From Blepharisma stoltei (lineage: Eukaryota > Ciliophora > Heterotrichea > Heterotrichida > Blepharismidae), in assembly GCA_914767885.1 (NCBI GenBank), contig CAJZBQ010000016.1:496001-560000 (forward strand): 64,000 bases of DNA, given 5' to 3'. The position numbers were made by a program, and so were the translations under genes. Numbering within the stretch: position 1 is the stretch's first letter; every line of letters starts with the position of its first letter. Below the pieces are notes generated by a model that saw nothing but the letters and a program-made list of their open reading frames with translations, had not been told where the DNA came from and did no database searches. Shown here one piece after another: positions 10,675 to 21,200 of the stretch.

Positions 10675-12135
10675 ATGGGAAATTGTTCTTGCTCAAAAGC
10701 CTCTGAAAATTTTGACACTTTCTCTTATTCTGAATCTGTCTCAATCAAAATCAAAGAAAGAGACTACTCAGGCAGAATCACTCATAATGAAAAAGTCGAT
10801 TTCAAGGTAACTTCTCCTGTTTACCAGCATTCACAAGAAATTCAGTTAAGCCCTTACAAATTTTTTATATCAGGATGTGTCCTTCCCGGTTTAGATCCCC
10901 GTGGGATGATGGAAAAAGAATGCCAGGACAATCTTTTCTTTATTGAAAAAGAAGGCTCTATCCTAGCTGCTTTATTTGATGGACATGGTCGTGAAGGTCT
11001 GAAGGTTGTGGAATTCTGCAACAAATTTATGAAGGAATATTTTAAGAACAATGCCAGTGATTTTAAAGCTCATCCTAAAGAGGCATTAGATAGCATTATA
11101 GAAGAATGTGATCACGCACTAAGTCAGCCCAGTAGCAAGGTAGATCCTTTAATTTCAGGGACCACCGCAGTCGTCATGTATATTGATGAGACAGGACTGT
11201 ATGTAGCTTCTGTTGGGGATTCCAGGGCAATTTTAGCAACCGTCCCAAAGAAAAATGAAGAAGTGCAGCAGCCACCAAGAGTAGACAAAAATAATCTTTA
11301 TAAGAGATTTGTGGAACCAAGCAGGATTTTAAACCCACTAGCACTAACAGTTGATCAGAAACCAAATCATCAGGAAGAGCTGGAAAGAATACAAAAAGCA
11401 GGAGGAAAAGTCCAGCAGCTCACTGACGACAGAGGAAACAAAGTAGGACCTTTTAGAGTATGGAAAAAGAACGGAACTCTTCCAGGACTAGCAATGAGTC
11501 GGTCTATAGGTGATGGAATTGGAAAAGAATGTGGAGTCATTGCTACACCGATTTTTCACTCATTTCAGTTATTTCCTGGAAAAGACCAGTTTATTGTTGC
11601 TGGGAGTGACGGAGTGTGGGATGTTATGGAAAACATAGAGGTTGCGAATTTCGTGGATAAATTCAGAGGAAGGTCAACAAAGACAGTAAGAAAAGAAACA
11701 ATATACCCGATTTCAGTAATTTTAATTTAGCCTGAAAACTCAAGTATAGCTCATTTATTGGCTGAGGAGTCCAGATATAGATGGTACGGAATTTGTGAGG
11801 ATGAAGACGTTATGATTGATGATATTTCTGTCATAGTAATTGAAATTAATTCTCTTATGCCAAGCTCGAGCTTGAGCAACTTGGATGTTGAAGATAGAAG
11901 AACGTTGAGATTAAATAGTGTTGGGAATATACCAACTGAAAGTACACAGATGCAGCCTGGGACACTAAGAGGAGATGCGGTTAGGGGAAGCTTTATTCCA
12001 GCAAAAGACCCAAATGCAAAGAAAAAGAGGGTTGATCCGAAAAGAGGCTCATATTTGCCAGCTGGCCAAGAAGAAGAAAGTCACGAGACACTGGATGGAG
12101 TACCTTTTGTAGATGAAGAAAACAAACAGCAATAA
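10675..12135 (+). CDS. PP2C-family Ser/Thr protein phosphatase, probably myristoylated
   Basis: Metal-dependent protein phosphatase. N-terminus MGNCSC fits N-myristoylation at Gly2 with palmitoylatable Cys4 and Cys6, so membrane attachment is likely. PP2C motifs: 'ALFDGHGREG' (metal-binding DGHG), 'SGTTAVV', 'VASVGDSRA', 'LAMSRSIGDG', 'FIVAGSDGVWDVM', and after the intron 'DDISVIVIEI'. A 15-nt intron (11716-11730) sits before 'PENSSIAHLLAEE'; without splicing a TAG would truncate the protein before the last metal-binding Asp. A basic, probably disordered tail of about 95 residues follows. Roughly 481 residues. Confidence 0.92.
11716..11730 (+). other. 15-nt spliceosomal intron (PP2C gene)
   Basis: GTAATTTTAATTTAG. 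It contains an in-frame TAG at its end. Removal joins 'ETIYPIS' to 'PENSSIAHLLAEES', the expected PP2C C-terminal fold. Confidence 0.9.
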
Positions 12136-12570
12136 CATATTAGATTTATGTTCATAGCCTAAGATTCATTTATAATTATCATAAAGCATCTTGATATAAA
12201 CTGCACCGCTTCAAGTATGGCAAGCGTACAAACAGCTTAAGCAGCTATCATTTCAGTTAAAAGCGCTGACTGGGTCTCAAGATGCGCTATCAGAAAGTTT
12301 AATCGCTGATTATGGATCTTCAAACGGATATAACTCTTTATACCTTTTTCTTCATACAATTTTTCATTACTTAAGATTTTTCTTACTAAGCACCCTTACT
12401 CTTCCCTCTTTGGTGAGAGGGCAAGCCTTAGGAAATTAACAGCCTTCGTTAGCGAGCAAAAGTTTTTATATAAAAAAACTGCTATATTTCTAAAGTGAGG
12501 TCTTAAGCGAGCTCAATTAAATCATATATAACTTGTATAGAGAGTTATTTACGATTAAAATTATTTTATC
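12136..12570. other. Intergenic, with a possible decayed MITE end
   Basis: About 435 bp between convergent genes. Near 12390-12460 the words TTACTCTTCCCTCTTTGGTGAG and CGTTAGCGAGCAAAAG resemble worn ends of the C-rich MITEs. I see no gene. Confidence 0.4.
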
Positions 12571-14063
12571 TTATTGAGTCTTAAAACCTAATGCTAAACT
12601 GTGGTCAGCTCCACAAGAAACTTGTAAGACTCTGTAATTGGTAAAGTATTCTACTGGCACTGTTGCCGTTCTATAGCTAGCTACACTTTCAACATTTCCC
12701 TGTCTCCCTAATTGACCATCTCTACCTCTACCTACCATTAAAAGTCTGAAATCCTGTGTAATAAATGCACTATGACCCCCTCCACAGAAGAGTCTTGATA
12801 TTAACTCCCCGTTGGGTTTATGAGTAAAAAAAATTACTTCATAAATAAAGTGTATTTTTTTACTTTTTTATATAAAAAAAATATTTCGCTAGAATTAGCT
12901 GATCTTATTATTTTAATCATTAGCTATATACCAAGCTATTATTTACATAAAATAATTTTAAAATGTTTTTTCTCACTAACCAAAGGGGATTTATTTCCCA
13001 TTTAGTTATTTTTAGATAGTTTTCTCGTTAATCAAAGGGAGAGTAAAGGAATTCCTTGAATAAGTCTTGGGGTTGACTGGTTCGAAGTATTTCCATGACA
13101 TAACTGTCCATCACTTCCAGCTCCCCAACTGAAAACAGTACCTTTATCAGTTAAAGCCATCACATGAAAGTCTCCAGTTGCAATTTCAACAACATTTGAA
13201 AGTACTTTGATCTGTTGAGGAGTTGCTCTAAACCTGTCAGTTTGAGAAAGGCCAAGTTGGCCATACTCATTATTCCCCCAGCTATACAGTTTTCCTTCAT
13301 TATCTAAAACAATGCAGAAGTTTCTCCCACATGCAAGCTTTACTATTTTTTTCCCTTCAAGTCCTTGAACTTTTTTTGGATGCTTAAGAGGAGTTCTATC
13401 GCCATGGCCTAAAGCATAATCTCTCCCTTGCCCCCAGGTATAGACCTCTCCATCCTCAGTTACTACTGCTGTAAAGTGTCCTCCACAGCCAATATCAACA
13501 ACCTTTTTGCTTTCAAGCTCTCCTTTGACTTGTTTAGGAGGCTTTCCTCCTTTGAAAATTTGGGGCTTAAATGCTTTGGGGTTTTTTACTTGTTCTAGAT
13601 TTTCTTCATGGCCGCACTGTCCATTGTCATCTAATCCCCAAGTATAAAGTTTCCCATCATGAGTGAGCCCTGCCATATGGCCTCTGCCACAAGCTACTTT
13701 TACTAACTTGGCATCGTATAATTGAATCAGTGGAGTTGGGATCAAAACATTTGCGTCTGTTTCGCTATGTCCTAGCACTCCGTCCAAGCCGCTTCCCCAT
13801 GTAAACGCATGGCCGTTCACATCTAAAGCTACACTAGAATTGGACTGTCCTGATGAATGGATTGATTTAATGTTTTGATTTTCCAGTTCTTCTATTAGAG
13901 TTGGGAGAGCTCGAGAAGTGTCACTGCCAAGACCAAGCTGGCCAGAAGTGTTTTGTCCCCATGAGAAAACTGAATAGGAAGGGTCTGAGTGTGTTTGATT
14001 AGAACAAAAGAATGATCCTGCAAACAGTAAACCTGGCTTAAAAAGGGCACTTAAGAACTTCAT
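12571..14063 (-). CDS. RCC1-like beta-propeller protein, split by an IES
   Basis: RCC1 repeats with the diagnostic 'VFSWGQNTSGQLGLG', 'LYTWGLDDNGQCGH', 'VYTWGQGRDYALGHG', 'LYSWGNNEYGQLGL' and, after the IES, 'FCGGGHSAFI' and 'VSCGADHSLALG'. Enough repeats for one seven-bladed propeller. Members act as GEFs or protein scaffolds; which one cannot be told. The N-terminus has a hydrophobic stretch (LSALFKPGLLFAGSFFCS), possibly a signal or transit peptide. IES 12802-13043 is removed at TAA/TAA to join 'QGIPL' to 'ISRLFCGGG'. About 416 residues. Confidence 0.88.
12802..13043. mobile_element. MITE-like IES, divergent family C, in RCC1 gene
   Basis: 242 bp, flanked by TAA (12802-12804 and 13044-13046). 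Ends CTCCCC...GGGAGAG. One end carries two copies of a word close to AACCAAAGGGG / AATCAAAGGG beside GAGAAAA, which parallels the two-copy end of families A and B. Length not a multiple of three; removal restores frame. Confidence 0.8.
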
Positions 14064-14218
14064 ATTGTTTTAGATATTATTAGAGTGAGTTTAGGGAGCG
14101 TGGGTAAAATTTGATAAAAAAATAATAAAATTCATGAAATAATAATGCAAGTTTTGAATTTTCAACTTGATGCCTTGGGATATTGGGATAAATATTAATC
14201 TATCATAATTTTATTAGA

Positions 14219-15998
14219 ATGGTAAAAATTATATAGTCCAGAAGATATGATTCAAAAACAACTACCTTTACTCCAGAAGGCCGTCTCATGCAAGTAGAAT
14301 ATGCTATGGAAGCTATCAACAATGCAGGGTCAACAGTTGGCGTTTTATGCTCTGAAGGAATCGTAATCGGAGCTGAAAGAAAGCAAACTTCAAAGCTTCT
14401 GGAGAGATCAAAGCACAGTGAAAAAATGTATCAGATCGACGAGCATGTTGTGTGCGCAGCAGCTGGACTGACAGCAGATGCCAATATCCTCATAAATCAT
14501 GCCAGAATTATCAGCCAGCAATATCAATATACCTATCACGAGCTTATGCCTGTTGAACAGCTTGTCAGATTTATTTACTTACTCCCCCCCCCCCTCCGTG
14601 AGTGAACAAAAAAATTTTGTTCACTCACGGAACGGAGGGGGGTTAATTTGTTTTTTTAAAAAAAATTTATAAAAAAATATTTTTTTTTTCTAAATTTAAA
14701 AAAATCCTAATTCGCAAAAATTGGAAGGCAAATATTAATTTAATTTATAAAATTTATGTTTTAAAGAGCAATTCGTTTAAAATTAAATAGAATTAGCTCT
14801 AGATTTTATTATACTAATTATCATTTATATATCAAAAATTTTTTCCATAAAAAATTTTTGTATTATAAAAAAATTTTGTTCACTCACGGAGGGTGGGTTT
14901 TTGGGCAAAAAATGGTGATTTTTCTAATGGTTTTGTTCACTCACTCACGGAGGGGGGGGGAGTTAGCTTAATGCATGCTTAAGATCCAATAATGCATCGC
15001 CTCCCCAGGCCCTATGTCTTTCCTTCGAAAATCCTATTAGTGAACAAAATTATTCGCTAATTGAGAAGGGGTATTCAATTTTTTATCAAAATTTTATATT
15101 AAAATTGTGCATAATTATTCGGTTAAATTAAGATATAAATATTTGAAATGAAAAATCCAATTTAATTTATAAAATTTATGTTTGAAAAAATACTAGCTGC
15201 TTAAATTTAATAAAATAACTAAAGCTCTTTTATTGCAATTATTAATTATATATTTGCTAAAATTTTTTTATATTAAAAAAATGTTTTGCTCACTAAGTAA
15301 TGGAGGTTAATTTTCCTAAAAAAGGGATATTTATAATAGTTTTGTTCGCTAATAAATAGGAATAAAGTCAGTAGTCCTACACTGCATATCGAAGGCTTTT
15401 GCTTTCCTGTCATAGCTGGGATAATTTGCTATGTGAAGCCAAACCTTATTATCGAAGTTAGCCAAAAGAAGATTTTCAGTTCGAAAGAACAGAAAAATCG
15501 GATGACGCCATATTTGATTATTAGCAGCATGTCAGACAACTTTGCAACTCAAAACAAGGTTACACACAGCATGGTGGACTCAGACCTTTTGGAGTTTCAT
15601 TCTTATATGCAGGTTGGGATCCGATTTACGGCTTTCAATTATATTGTTCTGATCCCAGCGGAAATTACTTACACTCCATATGGCTAGTGGAGGAAATCAG
15701 CTTGAGCAATAGTTTTTTGTTTACCAAGGGGCAGCTAGGATGGAAAGCAATTGCAATTGGAGCAAATAACCAATCAGCTTCTGGGATATTAAAACAAGAT
15801 TATGAAGAAAATTTTACACTAAGACAGTCTCTTGGGTTGGTGGCTAAGGTAATTACGAAGTCAATGGACACTACATCACCGACACCAGACAAACTTGAAA
15901 TTATTGTATTGTCAAGGCAAAATAATAAGGTGGTTTATAAAACACTTAGAGACGAAGAAGTGCAAGAAATTCTAACTGAATTCAAAATCGTAACCTAA
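14219..15998 (+). CDS. PSMA4: 20S proteasome alpha-3 subunit (PSMA4/Pre9 type), with introns and IESs
   Basis: Structural alpha-ring subunit of the 20S proteasome. After splicing a 15-nt intron directly behind the ATG the protein begins MSRRYDSKTTTFTPEGRL, the conserved alpha N-terminus, then 'QVEYAMEAI'. Downstream exon pieces give 'KQGYTQHGGLRPFGVSF', 'AGWDPIYGFQLY', 'SDPSGNYLGWKAIAIGANN', and the usual C-terminus. The KQGYTQHGG..RPFG match and SDPSGNY..GWKA are diagnostic of alpha-3. Two IESs interrupt: 14576-15521 (complex, apparently inside a 15-nt intron) and 15670-15735. Confidence 0.92.
14222..14236 (+). other. 15-nt intron directly after the start codon (proteasome gene)
   Basis: GTAAAAATTATATAG. 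Splits ATG from TCC-AGA-AGA-TAT. Without removal the frame stops at once. Confidence 0.93.
14576..15521. mobile_element. Composite IES with two nested MITEs, inside a 15-nt intron of the proteasome gene
   Basis: 946 bp between TA 14576-14577 and TA 15522-15523. Removal leaves GTCAGATTTATTTAG, exactly 15 nt, in phase between 'PVEQL' and 'QHVRQLCNSKQGYTQ'. Contains a family A MITE (TTA-flanked, about 14582-14966) and a worn MITE relative at about 15032-15366 whose ends keep TTAGTGAACAAAAT. The boundaries are inferred from the intron length, so treat them as a model. Confidence 0.65.
14582..14966. mobile_element. Family A MITE nested in the proteasome IES
   Basis: Flanked by TTA on both sides. 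Left end is the hairpin of two inverted 19-mers; right end has two same-orientation 19-mers. The interior matches other family A copies in this window (for example AATTAGCTCTAGATTT). One end has a small GTTCACTCACTCACGG expansion. Confidence 0.85.
15670..15735. other. 66-bp TA-flanked IES in the proteasome gene
   Basis: TA at 15670-15671 and 15736-15737. Removal joins GGA-AAT-TAC-TTA to GGA-TGG, giving 'SGNYLGWKAIAIG', the conserved alpha-3 sequence. Multiple of three but it inserts alien residues if kept. No obvious long terminal repeat. Confidence 0.88.
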
Positions 15999-16123
15999 CT
16001 CTTCGTTTTAAGGAAATGCAGACTATTGAGTCATAAAAAGCTAATAATTAAATTCACAATTAATTTAAGTTAAATGAATCCTTCACTTAAGTTGTTGGGT
16101 TCTAAGTGATTATCAATATAAAT

Positions 16124-17259
16124 ATGGTAAAATTATGGATCATCCGCCATGGTCAAACTTTATATAACAAATTCCAACATGATTGAACTGATCTCGGGAA
16201 TTCTCTAGAAAATGCTCACTCCCCCCCCCCTTTAAATTGAAACAAAAAAATTTTGTTTCAATTTAAAGGGGGGTTAAGAAAATTTTTTTATAAAAAAAAT
16301 TTATATATAAAAATTTTTTCAGAGATAAAATTTTATAGATAATAAATTATATAAATTTAAAAGAATTTCATGAAAAATTAATTCATAAATTTCTCAATCT
16401 CAAAGTGTAAACTTGCTGAAATGGTATTCTTCTAACTCTCCCCATAACAATTGGACAAAATAGAGTTTAATTTCTAAATCTTATATGTTTGAAGCATATT
16501 AAATAGGGTATTAACGTATTTACATATAAAATAATGATTTTTACTTATACAATTTTCTATTATAATAAAATTTTGTTTCAATTTAAAGGGGGGGTAATTT
16601 CCCAAAAAAGTAGGAATTTTACCTATATTTTTGCTTCAATTTAAAGGGGGGGGAGTCAGTTTCGCTGGGATCGTAGCTATTGTGATGCACCTCTTTCAGA
16701 AATCGGAATAGAGCAAGCATCATCTAAAGTTGATCAAGCACATAGCTTAAACGTCACTAAAGTCTACGTTTCCCCATTACGTCGCGCTCTGCAAACCTGT
16801 GATATCCTATTCAGAAATCACCCAAATACTCCAAAAATAGTAGTCCATCCTTTATTTACTGAATTAATTCACAATTCCCATGATATTCCTACTTATTCAG
16901 GAACTCCTTATCCAGAATTCTCACATTTTGACTGAAGTAATGTTCCTAATCATTTCTATGTGCCTGAAATATTAAATAATCAATATACACAACAACTGAT
17001 AGGAATGAATTTCGAAGATGCCAGAATAAGGTTGCTTGATATTATGAGGGAAATTAACCCGTTAATAGTTGAGAGTCAGTGAGAGATGTATGATAGAACA
17101 AGAAAAGCGAGAGAAATTATAAGAAGTGGACAAGAAAACGTAGGACTTGTGACTCATTCTTCATTTTTAACATACTTCATGAGCGAGCTTAACGAAAATA
17201 GAGAGTTCATAGGATTGAAGAGGCTAAATAATCTAGAAATGGTTGAGTTCGAGTTTTAA
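16124..17259 (+). CDS. Histidine phosphatase superfamily (phosphoglycerate mutase-like) protein, split by a MITE
   Basis: Begins MVKLWIIRHGQT, the RHG catalytic motif. After the MITE: 'RWDRSYCDAPLSEIGIEQA', 'VYVSPLRRALQTCDILF' (second Arg), and near the end 'VGLVTHSSFLTYFM' with the second catalytic His. In-frame TGA gives Trp in 'QHDWTDLGN', 'HFDWSNV' and 'ESQWEMY'. Removal of 16219-16658 leaves one TCA and joins 'LENA' to 'QFRWDRS'. About 231 residues. The family includes phosphomonoesterases and mutases; substrate not predictable. Confidence 0.88.
16216..16658. mobile_element. Family B MITE-IES at a TCA site
   Basis: Element 16219-16655 flanked by TCA on both sides (16216-16218, 16656-16658), not TA. 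Left end is a hairpin of two inverted TTTAAATTGAAACAAAA words; right end has two same-orientation copies. Removing one TCA plus the element restores the frame (440 bp, shifts otherwise). Confidence 0.9.
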
Positions 17260-17432
17260 AAATCTACGTATATTAATATGAAATATTTCTCTAAATAATT
17301 TTGGCACCTAATTTCATGCAGATTAAATTTCATTAAGATCGGAATTTTCCCTATATATTAGTCTATTTTATAGGGTACTTTCTAGTGTGTTTTGATTATT
17401 TAAAACAATTTTTCCAAATAGATGATATAAAA

Positions 17433-18095
17433 ATGGAAATTTTTGCAGAGTTGATTAAAAATCTAGATAAAGACCTATCTCTTAAGGAATCAATAGCAAA
17501 TCTTGCTCAAAAGCTAGAGCATATTATTAATGCAGAAAATACTGAATTTTCATATCTGCTAATGTACAATGATTTAGTAAAAGTTCAAAAATCAATCATT
17601 TTGAGCAGAATTAACAAGTCAAAAGCGAAATTGGCTCCTTATGCTGTATATATTAGATAGATTCAACCATTAATGATGGGTAGAAAAAAGTATAGTATTC
17701 CTATGGGGTATTTGCCTTATTTTTTTCAAAAACCACAAAAGAATTGGGCTAAGCATGCTGGAAATATCAGTCAGGTAAGTTTATGATTTTTGAATTCCAG
17801 AATAGATTCTGTTGCAAATTGAACCTATGATATAGATAGATTACCAGAAGTCAAGAAGAAGATGAAAGAAATGATAGAAGAACCTAATTTTGTTGGATCG
17901 AAACACGAATTTGGAATTAGATGGGCTAAAATTGCATTAGGCTTAATCCCCAAAATTCGACATGAACAATCTTTGGCACAGCAAATAGATAAAATTGAAA
18001 ATAAAATCTTACGGAAAAAGAAACAAATAGAAGCGAACAAAAAACTGTTAGCCAAAACGATTGAGCTAAAGCAGCTTATAGATAAATCCTATTAA
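17433..18095 (+). CDS. Unrecognised helical protein with one 15-nt intron
   Basis: Start at 17433 is the first ATG after an in-frame TAG. A 15-nt intron (17646-17660) joins 'KAKLAPYA' to 'IQPLMMGRKKYS'; it would otherwise stop at TAG. TGA encodes Trp in 'VSLWFLNS' and 'VANWTYDI'. The last 60 residues are Lys/Gln/Glu-rich and heptad-like, probably coiled coil. About 215 residues. I do not recognise a family. Confidence 0.7.
17646..17660 (+). other. 15-nt intron
   Basis: GTATATATTAGATAG; ends in an in-frame TAG. Same length and GT...TAG form as the introns whose proteins are recognisable. Confidence 0.82.
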
Positions 18096-18242
18096 ACTTT
18101 GATTTCAATTAGTAAATATATAAATAATAGTATTCATTATGCATTTAAAATGCTATAAAAGAAAGATCATATAGTTTATATAAATATTTATGCTTTCGTA
18201 GTCTTGAAATAAGTTTAATATCAATCTTAATATAGAAAAAAA

Positions 18243-21200
18243 TTAATTAGAGTGCGAAACTTTGCTTTTTTGATAAGGAAAATTGAGCAGATACTGAGAT
18301 TCCTGTGGCCCTGTAGACATAATCATTTTTCTGAACAAAGACATTTCTCTACTTTTTAATTCACTGGGCGTGCCTATCTCCTTGCAAGTCCCCTTCTTCA
18401 TGACAATAATCTTATCAGCATCTATGATTGTCCTCAGTCTATGAGCAACTATAAGCATTGTAGTTTCCCTAAACATTTTCCTGATCTTCTTTTGAATAAA
18501 CCTATCTGTTTCTGGGTCTATATTTGCAGTTGCTTCATCCATCATGACAATTTTATTTTTCCGAATAAGAGCTCTTGCCAAACACACCAACTGCTTTTGA
18601 CCTGCAGAGAGATTTCCGCCTTCTCCTGCTAAAATTGTGTTTATTCCTTCAGGATAAGAATTGACTAGTTCAGTAAGTCTCGTTTGTTTTAATGCAATTA
18701 AGATTTCATCTTCTGAGTGCTCATGGAATGGATCAAGATTATCTCTGAAACTTGCCAAAAATATAGTAGGCGATTGAGGAATAACTGACATCTGCTTTCT
18801 CAGCTGATGCAAGCCAACAGTTTTATAATCTTGCCCATCAATAAGAATAGTACCAGAAGTAGGATCAATTAGCCGAAATAATACTTGCATGATAGAAGAT
18901 TTGCCAGCTCCTGTTCTTCCAACAATGCCAACTTTTTGCCCAGGTTCTATAGAGAACGAGAGATTTTGCAAAGCATATGGGTAATTGTCTCTATATCTCA
19001 TTGAAAGCTCCTTTATTTCGATCCTCCCTTTGCCAATTATAAATGGGACTTCAGTTTTAAAGACCCCTTCTTCAGGAATATCTGCATATTCTATGAGTCT
19101 TTGCGGTGACGCCATTTGATTTTCTGTTTCTACAACTGTTTTTGCCCAGTAAGTGACTAAGTTTGAAACAGAAATCGTGAGCGAAATGCTCATAGCGGCC
19201 AAACTTTCATTGATATTGTCTTTATATAAAACTAAGATCATAACATTTAATATGTTCACAAAAACTGATCCGAGATCAGTATAACTCTGATAGAACCTCA
19301 GAATCATTTGATAAGTAAACATTGCTCTAAGACTTGCAGTGACAGCATTCTTCATGTCCTGGATGCATTTTTCTTGAAGATCTAGTGACCTTATTGTAAC
19401 TATTCCATTCACAGTAGCGTTGCATAAGGATAAAACAGGGCTTTTTGAAGTCAATTCAATCCTTTTTAAGTCTTTACTCCTTTTAAGCCAGCAAGCAAAA
19501 CATTTTTTTATTGCTCACAATTCAGACTTTTATATCTATTTGAAAAATTACAATTGTAATAGTTAAAATTGCTAATTTTAATTTTAAGTTTTATAATATA
19601 ACTCTTCAGCAGAAAATAGCTGAAGGTTTTAAAACAATATTATAATTATTGTTATTTGATTATCAAAATATTATATGAGAAAAGGGATTTTCTCTGCTCA
19701 TAGAACTTGTCTAAAAATTTGATTTTCAGTAATACTCTCTCACTTGCAGAGAGGCGGATTTAGTAATTGGCGCTAGATTTCTAATAAGTAAAAAGACATA
19801 TATAAAGAAGGCTCCAATGACTGCTATATTTGGAGGAGCAACGATTGCCAAGACTATCACATTTCCTAAAAGGGCAAACGATAAGTTGATAAATTCGTAG
19901 AAAAATGTCATAAGCACTTCATCCATTAAGAAGGTATCTTTTGAGAATCTATTTATCATTCTTCCAGTAGGATTTTTATCAAAAAAGGTAATTTGAGTCA
20001 TTGTCATTCCTTTTAATGCTTGATTGTGTAGCTTTTTTGCTCCACATAGCATTCTATAGTTGAGAATATAAGCTCTACTATAAGACAACAAATAATTCAT
20101 CCCAACAATAATGGCAAAACCCCAAATAAAATATGAATTACTTTGGTCATTGCTATTTTGTCTTGCCCATATAGCAAGTCACCATAAAATTGCAATATAA
20201 ACTACTTGTGCACCAACCAATAGAGCAAGCATAAATGGAAAGGCTGCAATAGAGTTAAATCCAAACATTAAGAATCTATAATAGATCTTAACTTCCTCTT
20301 AAGGGCAAGCAATTGAAAAAGTTCTATTATTGGAACAATTAGCCCCTATTTGAGAGCTAGCACAAAAGCTTTTCTAATATATGCTAAATTATGCAAAATA
20401 TTTTATATTTAGTCCCGAGCCAAAAGGAGGCTCTGATTATATAATTAATAATTCTATAAAGTGATCTCTTGCTAATTGTTTAAATTTTGCAAGCCTTATA
20501 TATAAACTTGGGGGTTTTGGGAGTTCTGGGCTCTAGGAGTTGTGGAAGCTTAGGTGATGGGGAGTTGTGGGATTTCTGATGTTGGGGGAGTTGTGGGATT
20601 TCTGATTTTGTGGGAGTTTTACTTGGTTTTTCTACTGTAGGATAGGGCTAAAGTAATGCTCCTTCTTATATATAAACATAAATTTAAAAACTAATTAGAA
20701 TTGGATTTTTAAAAGAAACATTTTTTTTATATATAATATTGAACCAAAAAAGTATCCTACCTCTCAGAGAGAGCTAAATTTATCTTGTTAGTTCTTTAAG
20801 GGAGTAAGAGGAACTGACCCTTGTGCTCTCTCTTCTTCTTGGATTGATAATTTATCACCTGTCACTTGTTTTTTTGTACCCTCTTCAATTATTTTAGTAT
20901 TGCTTTCTTCTTCCTTGCTTTCGAATTGATGCATCAATTCTCCGACAATGTGCGAAATGTTATCTTTTGTTTTTAAGTCCTCATATGTTCCAAAGAATAG
21001 TTGCTTTCCTGAATCTAAAACTAGAATCTTATCAGCTTCAGAAATATAATGGATTTGATGAGTCGCTAAAATCACAGTTTTGCTATTAAATAAATTAACG
21101 ATTATACCCGCCATAAAAATTTTTAAGCCCAATAGCTGTCGCCCATCTTGGCTCCAAAATTATGCCATTTTGGATTTCGACTTGAACTGTCTGTAGGCTC

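Noticed and set aside
15433-15687. 84-residue plus frame in the proteasome gene
   Set aside because: Wrong frame over the proteasome exon; the other frame gives KQGYTQHGGLRPFG and AGWDPIYGFQLY.
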